Assembly: GCA_025359355.1 (NCBI GenBank)
Contig: JANYGR010000048.1
Span: 1 to 12,543, forward strand
Reading direction: 5' to 3'
From: Bacteroidota bacterium
GTDB taxonomy: Bacteria > Bacteroidota > Bacteroidia > B-17B0 > Aurantibacillaceae
Length of the DNA: 12,543 nt
The translations under genes and the position numbers were made by a program. Shown one piece after another: positions 1 to 6,675 of this stretch. Below the pieces are notes generated by a model. The model did no database searches, was not told the DNA's origin, and saw nothing but the letters and a program-made list of their open reading frames with translations. Positions within the stretch are counted from its first letter, which is position 1; every line of letters starts with the position of its first letter.

Positions 1-924
1 CCATTCTTTCCAGTCCATTTCCTCACCATTCAGAATTCCCAAATAACTTTGGTAACGTTCACGGGAAATGGTTCCATCTTCTACCGCCTTTAATACCGCA
101 CAGTGTGGCTCATTTACGTGCAAGCAATTATTAAATTTGCAATTTGCACTTGCTTGATGTATTTCTAAAAAATATTGTCCAACTTCTTCTTTTTTCATTT
201 CCACTAACCCTAATTCTTTAATGCCTGGAGAGTCAATGATATCGCCACCAAAAGACAAGGGAAATAATTGGGCAAAGGTTGTCGTATGCATCCCTTTTAA
301 ATGTGCCGAAGAAATATCGCCAATTTTTAAATCTAATCGGGGTTCAATGGCATTTACTAATGTCGACTTCCCTACTCCACTATGCCCAGATAATAAGGTG
401 ATCTTATCTTTCAATAGTGTTTTCAAAAACTCAATATCTTGTTTATCAAAGGAACTCACCGAATAACATTCATAACCAATATTGGTATATAAATTCATCA
501 TCTCTTGCTGCAATTCAAGCATTTCTTCATCCAACACATCTTTTTTATTAAAGATAATTTTTGCTGGAATTCCATACGCTTCGGCTGTTACTAAAAAACG
601 GTCGATAAATCCTAAAGACGTTCGAGGCGCCACAATAGTAGCCACCAAAATAGCTTGATCCAAATTACTAGCAATGATATGGGCTTGTTTGGATAAATTG
701 ATGGATTTACGGATAATGTAGTTTTTACGAGGATGGATATTTGTAATTTGATTATTACCATCTATGTTTCGTTCAATATCCACTGTATCGCCCACGGCAA
801 CAGGGTTTGTTGTTTTACGGTCGTCAAGCCGAATCTTTCCTTTTAAACGGCATTCGATTACTTCTGCGTTTTCGATTCGCACAGCATACCAACTTCCAGT
901 AGATTTTACAACTAAACCTGTCAT
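1..924 (-). CDS. rsgA: RsgA, ribosome small-subunit-dependent GTPase A (C-terminal end beyond window)
   Basis: Circularly permuted GTPase that acts in late maturation of the 30S ribosomal subunit. The reading frame, translated by hand from the ATG at 924, stays open for 308 codons to base 1. Seen: an N-terminal OB-fold-like part (about residues 1-65), then the permuted order of GTPase motifs, with G4 NKKD (126-129) before G1 GHSGVGKST (180-188) and G3 DSPG (231-234). A C-terminal zinc site has C262, C267, H269 and C275 with the RsgA spacing C-x4-C-x-H-x5-C. Members of the family are usually only slightly longer, so only a few residues should be missing. It is divergent from gldA. The gldA promoter region begins just outside its start codon. 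The family assignment is firm; the true C-terminus is not visible. Confidence 0.96.
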   Translation of the reverse strand, partial: MTGLVVKSTGSWYAVRIENAEVIECRLKGKIRLDDRKTTNPVAVGDTVDIERNIDGNNQITNIHPRKNYIIRKSINLSKQAHIIASNLDQAILVATIVAPRTSLGFIDRFLVTAEAYGIPAKIIFNKKDVLDEEMLELQQEMMNLYTNIGYECYSVSSFDKQDIEFLKTLLKDKITLLSGHSGVGKSTLVNAIEPRLDLKIGDISSAHLKGMHTTTFAQLFPLSFGGDIIDSPGIKELGLVEMKKEEVGQYFLEIHQASANCKFNNCLHVNEPHCAVLKAVEDGTISRERYQSYLGILNGEEMDWKEW

Positions 925-951
925 GGTGCTAAGGTATATAAATAAATTCTG

Positions 952-959
952 TATTTTTG
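952..959 (+). promoter_or_regulatory. Bacteroidota -7 promoter box for gldA
   Basis: TATTTTTG is an exact match to the Bacteroidota housekeeping -7 consensus TAnnTTTG. It ends 17 bases before the ATG at 977, which would give a leader of roughly a dozen bases. No convincing TTG -33 element is visible at the usual spacing. The box supports 977 as the gldA start, because the ATG at 962 would sit at or before the transcript start. Confidence 0.55.
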
Positions 960-976
960 AAATGCAAATAAATTTT

Positions 977-1879
977 ATGTCAATAGAAGTAAAAAATATT
1001 ACCAAGTTATATGGCCAACAAAAAGCCTTAAATAATGTTTCGTTTAATGTAGGAAGTAACGAAATTGTTGGATTTTTAGGGCCCAATGGTGCTGGAAAAA
1101 GTACCATGATGAAAATTATTACCTGCTACATTCCTCCATCTGAAGGAACAGTGAGCGTTTGCGGATTCGACACCAACGAACAAAGCATCGACGTTAGAAA
1201 ACAAATTGGTTATTTGCCCGAGCATAATCCTTTGTATTTGGATATGTACGTGAAAGAATTTTTAGAATTTACAGGTAACTTGTATAAGATAAAAAACACT
1301 ACTGCTCGTGTTAAAGAAATGATTGATATGACGGGCTTACAGGTAGAACAAAATAAAAAAATTGGAGCTCTATCAAAAGGATATCGTCAGCGTGTAGGTT
1401 TAGCGCAAGCGATGATACACGATCCTAAAGTCTTAATTATGGATGAGCCAACAACAGGTTTAGATCCAAATCAGTTAGAAGATATTCGTGCCTTAATTAT
1501 TAAATTAGGAAAAGAAAAAACCGTGATGCTAAGTACGCACATTATGCAAGAAGTAGAAGCGATGTGCGATCGCGTTATCATTATTAATAAAGGTGAAATT
1601 GTAGCGAACGATCAAACACAAACCTTACAACAACATACTACCAAACAATTAATTACGGTTGAGTTTGATAAAGAGATTTCTTTACAAGCTATTAAATCTA
1701 TTACTGGTGTAGAAGATGCTGTATTAGTAGATAAAACGTGGAAGATTGTTGCATCAATTGATAGCGACGTTCGTAAAGAATTATTTAATTACGCTGTAAA
1801 AAATAACATTGGTGTATTAACCTTAAATAAAGAAGAACAAAAATTAGAAGATGTGTTTAAGGCATTAACTAAGAAATAA
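977..1879 (+). CDS. gldA: GldA-type ABC transporter ATP-binding protein
   Basis: ATP-binding subunit of an ABC transporter. In gliding Bacteroidota GldA works with the membrane proteins GldF and GldG. The product is 300 residues. Seen: Walker A GPNGAGKS (35-42), a Q-loop region IGYLPEHNPLYLD (77-89) typical of GldA, signature LSKGYRQR (132-139), Walker B VLIMDEP (152-158), D-loop GLD (161-163) and H-loop His188. A C-terminal extension of about 90 residues follows, as in GldA and related efflux-type ATPases. The frame is open back to 764, but that part is antisense to rsgA and unlike the family. The family starts with MSIEV, as here at ATG 977, downstream of a good -7 box. GldF and GldG are not in the window, so the transport partner is unknown. 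A generic efflux ATPase is the alternative. Confidence 0.88.
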   Translation: MSIEVKNITKLYGQQKALNNVSFNVGSNEIVGFLGPNGAGKSTMMKIITCYIPPSEGTVSVCGFDTNEQSIDVRKQIGYLPEHNPLYLDMYVKEFLEFTGNLYKIKNTTARVKEMIDMTGLQVEQNKKIGALSKGYRQRVGLAQAMIHDPKVLIMDEPTTGLDPNQLEDIRALIIKLGKEKTVMLSTHIMQEVEAMCDRVIIINKGEIVANDQTQTLQQHTTKQLITVEFDKEISLQAIKSITGVEDAVLVDKTWKIVASIDSDVRKELFNYAVKNNIGVLTLNKEEQKLEDVFKALTKK

Positions 1880-1881
1880 AT

Positions 1882-2520
1882 CTAACCAACTACTTCTACT
1901 TCTGCTAAAGGACTAAATAGATAAATAGAATTTGTGCTAATTTCCTTGCATCTAAAGCGTTTACGAAGCTTTTCGCCTTTTTCAAAAATACGATCACCAT
2001 TAAAAATAAAATGCGTGCGATAAGGTAAATGCTCTAATAAAACAAGATGAGCATTGGACGTATCGGTATCGTATAACTTTAAGGTACGCATTAAGGTTAC
2101 ATCACTACAACTTGCGGCTGCTGGATTTAACAGGTATTTACGCAAAGCATATATTATATCTAAAGGCAAATGATCGGTGCTTAAAAAAGGCGTCATCAAT
2201 TCTCTAAACGATTGTTTCCATTCTTCGCCATGCGGATTGACTCTGTTTTTATGCGTATTATATGTTTTTAAATGTGCGATTTCATGCACCAACGTTACAA
2301 AAAACGAATACTGATTTAAATTATGGTTAACTGTAATCACGTGATTTAGTCCATCTCGTGGCGAAGTATAATCTCCTAATTTAGTAGATCGTTCTTTGGT
2401 AATTTTTAATTTAAAATCAAATTCGATAATCCAAACAGCAATAGTAGGGATAGCATATTCAGGAATATATTTTTTCAATATATCCGAATTACGCTGTATT
2501 TGTTGCTCTCTCAGATGCAT
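1882..2520 (-). CDS. SprT-like zinc metalloprotease domain protein
   Basis: Predicted zinc metalloprotease of the SprT-like family, related to the SprT domain of Spartan, which cleaves DNA-protein crosslinks in eukaryotes. The bacterial role is uncertain. The product is 212 residues. Seen: the zinc motif HEIAH (79-83, with E80 as the likely catalytic base) and a third His ligand in NPHGEEWK (His97), the SprT-like arrangement. The C-terminal half has scattered cysteines (for example in FRCKE) but no obvious four-Cys zinc ribbon. There is no signal peptide, so it is probably cytosolic. An in-frame TAA two codons upstream of the ATG bounds the start. It ends 2 bases from the convergent gldA stop with no terminator between them. 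It lies 62 bases downstream of gldB on the same strand and may be co-transcribed with it. Confidence 0.85.
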   Translation of the reverse strand: MHLREQQIQRNSDILKKYIPEYAIPTIAVWIIEFDFKLKITKERSTKLGDYTSPRDGLNHVITVNHNLNQYSFFVTLVHEIAHLKTYNTHKNRVNPHGEEWKQSFRELMTPFLSTDHLPLDIIYALRKYLLNPAAASCSDVTLMRTLKLYDTDTSNAHLVLLEHLPYRTHFIFNGDRIFEKGEKLRKRFRCKEISTNSIYLFSPLAEVEVVG

Positions 2521-2529
2521 GCTTTATTT

Positions 2530-2583
2530 TTTCTCTTTAATCTCTTCTGTCCCTTCAATCCCTTTTGTCCCTTCAGTCTCTTC
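2530..2583. repeat. Six-copy 9-bp tandem repeat between gldB and the SprT-like gene
   Basis: Six imperfect 9-base units stand head to tail. On the plus strand they are TTTCTCTTT, AATCTCTTC, TGTCCCTTC, AATCCCTTT, TGTCCCTTC and AGTCTCTTC. On the minus strand, the transcribed strand, the consensus is RAAGRGAYW and purine-rich. Two of the units are identical. The last unit touches the gldB stop codon (2583-2585). The unit is three codons long. Read in the gldB frame past the TAG stop, it would encode a basic Lys/Gly/Gln-rich peptide of about 23 residues. Whether it is a slippage product, a former C-terminal tail of GldB, or an RNA element between the two genes is not known. Confidence 0.75.
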
Positions 2584-3605
2584 TAAGGTTTGTATTTCGA
2601 TTTCGCTAAAATTTTCTGCGGATCTTTTTCATTCATTAATTCTTCCAACGTTACTTTGTCGTTATGCTCCATATAAGATTTTACAATCTGCCAACCCAAC
2701 CACATAATAATGCGTGGCGGACACTCTTTACTGATAGAGCCTGTAAAAGGGCCGTCATTAGTATATTCCGTCACTAACTTGATATCATTTTCATATAATT
2801 TATTATCCTTAGCAAAAAATCCCCATAGGTTTTTTTCAAAGGATTTGCAATACTTCATTTGAGCTGCTGTATACCCTATTTTCAATGAATCGTTCACTTT
2901 AGGGATTAAAGCATCGGTTACATAAAATATTTTTCCGTAAAAAATTAAATGGTTTAATAAATTATTAGTTGGTTCAGCATTATCAAATTCCGTAATAACC
3001 CAACCTCTCACCGCATCCGAAACAATATGTTCCTTATTCATCGTATGCGTTTTAAATTTCGGAAATTGTAACATGCTATAAAAAGCATTGTTATTTCCCA
3101 AATACATATCAAGCCCTATGCCTAGCGTAGAATCGGCGTATACCACATTATAATTAAAACCACTCATAAAGGTTACAAATTGCTTGGGCGTTTTACGTTT
3201 AGGAAAAAACACTTTAAAACGTTTAACCGCTTCCGTCATTTCATCTCCTATTAATTCGACATCATTATCAGAGTACATTTTTTTAATATCTGAATAAGCA
3301 GCGTTCATTTCCTTATCAGTAATAAATCGCAAAATACTTTGTGAATATAAGGAATCATTTATACCTCCATTATTGACAATAGACGTAATGTAACGCGTAT
3401 AAAAAGTAGTATATGTTTTTTGAAACTCACTGGTTTTCAACTTCACATTTTCTGGTGTTAACGAAAAAATATCTTTGTCTAAGCGCTTAAATACAACAGG
3501 CTCCATTGATATACTACTTGTATCAATATCTGTTTGATTATGTTTGCAACCTGTTAAAAAATGAACTGTTAAAATTACAACGCTTAATTTTAAAATAGAC
3601 TTCAT
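2583..3605 (-). CDS. gldB: GldB, gliding motility lipoprotein
   Basis: Predicted cell-envelope lipoprotein of the GldB family, required for gliding in Flavobacterium and also found in non-gliding relatives. Its biochemical role is unknown. The product is 340 residues. Seen: a lipoprotein signal with lipobox LTGC, Cys20 being the acylated residue. Family-like blocks follow: FPKFKTHTMNKEHIVSDAVR in the middle, FYGKIFYVTDALIP, CPPRIIMWLGWQIVKSYM near the C-terminus, and the ending SKYKP that I recognise from GldB. It is divergent from the outer-membrane barrel gene (53 bases between starts). It is followed on the same strand by the SprT-like gene after the 9-bp repeat. The usual flavobacterial neighbour gldC is not present in this window. 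Confidence 0.87.
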   Translation of the reverse strand: MKSILKLSVVILTVHFLTGCKHNQTDIDTSSISMEPVVFKRLDKDIFSLTPENVKLKTSEFQKTYTTFYTRYITSIVNNGGINDSLYSQSILRFITDKEMNAAYSDIKKMYSDNDVELIGDEMTEAVKRFKVFFPKRKTPKQFVTFMSGFNYNVVYADSTLGIGLDMYLGNNNAFYSMLQFPKFKTHTMNKEHIVSDAVRGWVITEFDNAEPTNNLLNHLIFYGKIFYVTDALIPKVNDSLKIGYTAAQMKYCKSFEKNLWGFFAKDNKLYENDIKLVTEYTNDGPFTGSISKECPPRIIMWLGWQIVKSYMEHNDKVTLEELMNEKDPQKILAKSKYKP

Positions 3606-3657
3606 ATTGATTTTTTATAGTATTTTTACATTGTTAAATTATAAAAAAAACAAATAA

Positions 3658-4533
3658 ATGAAAAAGATTTTAGTTTTAGTTTCAAGTACTATATTGTTAG
3701 TTAATGCATTGGTTGCACAAGATGCCGCTGATAAAAACGTGAGGTTCGGATTAAGAGTATCTCCCACTCCCACCTGGTTAAGAAGCAACGATTTAAAAAA
3801 CATAGATAATGGTGGAGCAAAATTTGGTTTTGGTTTTGGTTTACAATTAGAATTTAGAATAAACTCTACAGCGTCCTTTGTAACAGGCATTGGTGGAGAC
3901 TTTTTAGGTGGTACTCAAAATTACAAAACAGGACAAGGATATGCTTTAAATAAAGATAATAGTTCATATGTTGATTCTAAAAGCTTAAATTTTAATAAAG
4001 ATGCTCAAGCCATAAGTAGTTCAACAGATAAAGACTATAATTATTATGAACTTAAAAGTAGAAGCGTAAAAGCAACTTATATTACCATTCCTCTTTTATT
4101 AAAATTAATGACCAAAGATATTTCCGGGTTTAAATACTTTGGTCTATTTGGGGGTAATATAGCTGTTCAAACTAAATACAGAGCCGCTGATAATGTCTCT
4201 ATATTGACATATAATGACGGTCCTAAAGTTTACGAATCAACTAGTACTACAGTTACTATTTCAGATATGCGTCCTTCTGGAGATATCATTCCAGTAAACG
4301 TAGCATTAAATGTTGGTTTAGGTCTTGAATATAATATATCAGGTAGTACTTCTTTATTTGTTAGTATAAATTATATTAGAGGTTTTATTAACCAATATAC
4401 GCCTAAATCTAGCTCAATGATTAACGATATTAAAACAAAAATAAATAATAATGGAGCTACAGGTGCTCTTGTTCCTTCTACACAAAGTGCATATAGTGAT
4501 GGTGTTCAAATTAACGTTGGTGTTTTATTTTAG
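3658..4533 (+). CDS. Outer-membrane beta-barrel protein (PorT/OMP_b-brl_2 type)
   Basis: Predicted small outer-membrane beta-barrel of 291 residues. Seen: an N-terminal signal peptide MKKILVLVSSTILLVNALVA with likely cleavage before Gln21, then alternating amphipathic strands rich in Gly and aromatic residues (for example FGFGFGLQLEFRI, GVQINVGVLF). It ends in Phe, as outer-membrane barrels inserted by BamA usually do. The opening FGLRVSPTPTWL and overall layout match the barrel proteins often annotated as porin family in Bacteroidota. No catalytic motif is visible, and the ligand or function is unknown. It has its own start region opposite gldB and is followed 19 bases after its stop by a strong hairpin terminator. 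Confidence 0.82.
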   Translation: MKKILVLVSSTILLVNALVAQDAADKNVRFGLRVSPTPTWLRSNDLKNIDNGGAKFGFGFGLQLEFRINSTASFVTGIGGDFLGGTQNYKTGQGYALNKDNSSYVDSKSLNFNKDAQAISSSTDKDYNYYELKSRSVKATYITIPLLLKLMTKDISGFKYFGLFGGNIAVQTKYRAADNVSILTYNDGPKVYESTSTTVTISDMRPSGDIIPVNVALNVGLGLEYNISGSTSLFVSINYIRGFINQYTPKSSSMINDIKTKINNNGATGALVPSTQSAYSDGVQINVGVLF

Positions 4534-4552
4534 TGATTACAGTTCTTAAACT

Positions 4553-4590
4553 AAAAATCCCATTTACTAGTAAGTAAATGGGATTTTTTT
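4553..4590. terminator. Bidirectional intrinsic terminator
   Basis: A perfect 16-bp inverted repeat (4553-4568 with 4573-4588) with a 4-base AGTA loop. It has a T run on the right (4584-4590) and, read on the other strand, a T run on the left (4553-4557). It lies between the converging barrel gene and the DUF2452 gene, so it can end both transcripts. Confidence 0.92.
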
Positions 4591-4611
4591 ATTGAGCGAT
4601 ACTTTGAATTC

Positions 4612-5034
4612 TTAACTTAGTACTTCCCAAGTATGATCGCTTAAAAGCCTAACGCTGGCTATAAAACGTAGAGATTCTTTTTTTGATCTGCCCCACTCGT
4701 CTGGTCCAATCAGCATTAATTTATATATTTCCTCCTGCTCATATAAATGATATATATTTCCAACAAAAGGCTCAAACGACATCGTTGCAGTATATATTTT
4801 TTCACTAATATCTACACGTTTTTTAATTTCAATAGCTTGCAGAGCTAATAATTCCACTTGCTTTTGTATTTGAGCTAATTGCTTTGCTGTTTGCTCTTGC
4901 ATCGCTGATAACGCACGAGACTTAAGCTTTCCAACATCTTCCGGATTAACAGAAATACTCCCTACGTTATGCGCATACGGCAATAAGCCAGGATTTTCAG
5001 CTACTTTATCTTTATCAATAGGGTTTACAAACAT
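4612..5034 (-). CDS. DUF2452 domain protein
   Basis: A 140-residue protein of unknown function. The start NPIDKDKVAENPGLLPYAH, the central stretch SRALSAMQEQTAKQLAQIQ and the end DEWGRSKK...LLSDHTWEVL are recognisable as DUF2452, a family common in Bacteroidota. The middle (about residues 45-85) is rich in Gln, Leu and Ala and is likely a long helix or coiled coil. There is no signal peptide. The ATG overlaps the folE stop by one base (TAATG), which implies translational coupling to folE. It is the last gene before the bidirectional terminator. Confidence 0.85.
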   Translation of the reverse strand: MFVNPIDKDKVAENPGLLPYAHNVGSISVNPEDVGKLKSRALSAMQEQTAKQLAQIQKQVELLALQAIEIKKRVDISEKIYTATMSFEPFVGNIYHLYEQEEIYKLMLIGPDEWGRSKKESLRFIASVRLLSDHTWEVLS

Positions 5035-5753
5035 TAGTAGTTGGTTTTTAAATCAAGATATTTCAAAAATTCATTTCTTACCTGTTCATTATTAAATTTT
5101 CCTCCATAATACGAACTCACCGTAGCCGAACTATTATCTTTAATACCACGTGATGACACGCATAAGTGTTTGGCATCAATTAATACCGCTACATCCTCGG
5201 TTTCTAAAGCCTCTTGCATTTCTTTAGCAATTTGAATAGTTAAACGCTCTTGCACCTGTGGTCGCTTGGCGTAATAATTAACAATGCGATTAAGTTTAGA
5301 TAAACCAATCACTTTTCCTGAAGATATATAAGCTAAATGTGCTTTTCCAAAAATAGGCACAAAATGATGCTCGCAATTACTATAAAACGTTATATCTTTT
5401 TCAACCAACATTTGATTATACTGGTATTTATTTTCAAACAAGGCTATTTTAGGCTTATTAGCTGGATTTAACCCACTAAAAATTTCTTGCACATACATTT
5501 TCGCCACTCTATTTGGCGTGCCTTTTAAACTATCATCACGTAAGTCTAAACCCATCGTTTCCATAATTTCTTTGAAATGAAATTCGATTTTACGAATTTT
5601 TTCTTCGTCACTCATATCAAAAGCATGAGGCAACATCGGTGTTTCAATGCCAGTGCTGATATGTTCATCGCCAATTTCCTCAGTTGTTAATTCGCTTAAC
5701 GAAATGCGATTCCCATCTAATAAGGTATTTATTTCTATTAAATTATTTTTCAT
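5034..5753 (-). CDS. folE: GTP cyclohydrolase I
   Basis: Converts GTP to 7,8-dihydroneopterin triphosphate, the first step to folate and pterins, in the cytosol. The product is 239 residues. It has an extended N-terminus (about 45 residues) before the conserved core, as in several Bacteroidota enzymes. Seen: zinc ligands in SNCEHHF (Cys127, His130) and HLCVSSRG (Cys198), the substrate-binding block KLNRIVNYYAKRPQVQERLT (153-172), and the C-terminal stretch SSYYGGKF. It is the first gene leftward from the region shared with the photolyase operon. A candidate -33/-7 promoter is interleaved with the TTGTTTAA sites. This context suggests, as inference, a copy that helps supply the folate antenna of photolyases, although it may equally be the only general folate gene. 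Confidence 0.96.
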   Translation of the reverse strand: MKNNLIEINTLLDGNRISLSELTTEEIGDEHISTGIETPMLPHAFDMSDEEKIRKIEFHFKEIMETMGLDLRDDSLKGTPNRVAKMYVQEIFSGLNPANKPKIALFENKYQYNQMLVEKDITFYSNCEHHFVPIFGKAHLAYISSGKVIGLSKLNRIVNYYAKRPQVQERLTIQIAKEMQEALETEDVAVLIDAKHLCVSSRGIKDNSSATVSSYYGGKFNNEQVRNEFLKYLDLKTNY

Positions 5754-5764
5754 AGGATATCTAG

Positions 5765-5827
5765 TTGTTTTATATTAAACAATAACGAATCTATTTTGTT
5801 TAACATATAAATACAATTATTAAACAA
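5765..5827. promoter_or_regulatory. Operator-like array of TTGTTTAA half-sites
   Basis: The divergent region between folE and the SRPBCC gene holds four 8-base sites: TTGTTTTA (5765-5772, one mismatch), TTAAACAA (5775-5782), TTGTTTAA (5796-5803) and TTAAACAA (5820-5827). The first two form an 18-base near-palindrome. The last two form a wide inverted repeat with a 16-base spacer. The first and third sites start 31 bases apart, about three helical turns. I saw no exact copies elsewhere in the window by eye. The pattern fits binding of a dimeric or tetrameric regulator such as a light-responsive MerR-type repressor. That identity is inference, since no regulator gene is present here. Confidence 0.5.
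5786..5816 (-). promoter_or_regulatory. Candidate folE promoter
   Basis: On the minus strand TTG (5816-5814) is followed after 20 bases by TAGATTCG (5793-5786), one mismatch from the Bacteroidota -7 consensus TAnnTTTG. The spacing is within the usual range. The third TTGTTTAA half-site (5796-5803) lies between the two elements, and the second (5775-5782) lies near the expected transcript start, as expected for repression. Confidence 0.38.
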
Positions 5828-5835
5828 AAAAAAAC

Positions 5836-6294
5836 ATGCTACATTCTATACAAACCAGTCAACTTATAAAAAGCGACCTAAATACTGTTTGGGAATTTAT
5901 GAGTTCACCCAAGAACCTTGCTACCATAACCCCTGACTACATGGGTTTTCAGATACTAAATGATTTGCACGGAGACACCATGTATTCCGGACAAATTATT
6001 GAGTACAACGTCAGTCCTATTTTAGGAGTAAAACTTCACTGGGTAACAGAAATAACCCACGTAAAAGACAAAGCTTATTTTGTAGATGAACAACGCTTTG
6101 GTCCATATTCGTTTTGGCATCACAAACATTTTTTAAAAGAAACAAGTCAAGGAGTCGAAATGAATGATTTAGTGCATTATAAATTACCCTTTGGCGCTTT
6201 AGGAAAATTAGCGAATGCAATGTTTGTAAAAAAACAATTGAAAGACGTATTCGATTACCGTTATAAAAAAGTAAATGAATTATTTAATCAATAA
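5836..6294 (+). CDS. SRPBCC family protein (START/Bet v1-like fold)
   Basis: First gene of the rightward photolyase operon, 152 residues. The opening QLIKSDLNTVWEFMSSPKNLATITP and the later RFGPYSFWHHKHFLKE...LVHYKLPFGALG fit the SRPBCC superfamily, whose helix-grip fold forms a deep hydrophobic pocket for lipids, polyketides or other ligands. There is no signal peptide or membrane segment, so it is likely cytosolic. No ligand can be read from the sequence. SRPBCC proteins next to photolyase genes also occur in other bacteria, which hints at a shared light- or lipid-related role; that is inference. The ATG lies 8 bases after the last TTGTTTAA-type half-site, so the leader must be short if that site is an operator. 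Confidence 0.82.
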   Translation: MLHSIQTSQLIKSDLNTVWEFMSSPKNLATITPDYMGFQILNDLHGDTMYSGQIIEYNVSPILGVKLHWVTEITHVKDKAYFVDEQRFGPYSFWHHKHFLKETSQGVEMNDLVHYKLPFGALGKLANAMFVKKQLKDVFDYRYKKVNELFNQ

Positions 6295-6303
6295 TATAAT
6301 TTG

Positions 6304-6675
6304 ATGATGACTGAAGAGCCTAATAATTACTGCCATTACAGCGATTTACCTTCACCTATGGCTTATATAGAAATGGAAGATGAAATTCCCAAAAAAGAAT
6401 CATCAACCATTGATATAGATCGCATTATTGAAATGGCTTGGGAAGATAGAACAACTTTTGATGCCATTAAAATTCAATTCGGGTTGAGCGAAAATGAGGT
6501 GAAAGCAGTCATGAAAAAGCATTTAAAATTTAAAAGCTATAAACTATGGAGAGAACGAGCTAGCACTTGTAAAACTAAACATGCTAAAACAAGAAACCCT
6601 TCCATAAACCGCTTCAAATGCTCACTTCAGCGTACCATCACGTTTAATAAAATATCTAAAAGAAAAACAACATGA
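6304..6675 (+). CDS. DUF2805 / TIGR03643 family protein with N-terminal extension
   Basis: A 123-residue protein of unknown function. Residues about 37-110 match the DUF2805/TIGR03643 family, which is often found near photolyase genes: DRIIEMAWEDRTTFDAIKIQ, FGLSENEVKAVMKKHLK (59-75), then LWRERAS and a basic C-terminal tail. The stretch 51-72 has the shape of a helix-turn-helix, so nucleic-acid binding is possible but unproven. The first 36 residues, with the segment CHYSDLPSPMAYIEMEDE, lie outside the core and are acidic. The start is ATG 6304 or 6307, 9 or 12 bases after the SRPBCC stop. The TTG at 6301 is less likely. The stop overlaps the next start by ATGA. Confidence 0.82.
   Translation: MMTEEPNNYCHYSDLPSPMAYIEMEDEIPKKESSTIDIDRIIEMAWEDRTTFDAIKIQFGLSENEVKAVMKKHLKFKSYKLWRERASTCKTKHAKTRNPSINRFKCSLQRTITFNKISKRKTT

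Noticed and set aside
221..466. Plus-strand open frame of 81 codons
   Set aside because: Antisense to the GTPase core of rsgA, whose motifs are intact on the minus strand.
764..976. Open frame extending gldA 71 codons upstream
   Set aside because: It is antisense to the 5' end of rsgA, has no family similarity, and the -7 box at 952-959 plus the family start MSIEV place the true start at 977.
3606..3657. Promoters in the gldB/barrel divergent gap
   Set aside because: Only partial matches to TAnnTTTG (for example TATTTTTA at 3621-3628) with no -33 at a suitable distance, so none is listed as a feature.
5792..5798. TATTTTG as the -7 box of the rightward operon
   Set aside because: One base shorter than TAnnTTTG, and the nearest upstream TTG (5765-5767) is 24 bases away, outside the comfortable spacing. 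The rightward promoter stays unassigned.
5796..5827. Hairpin or riboswitch in the operon leader
   Set aside because: The 8-base inverted repeat is very AU-rich with a 16-base loop and no cobalamin or other riboswitch features; DNA operator sites explain it better.
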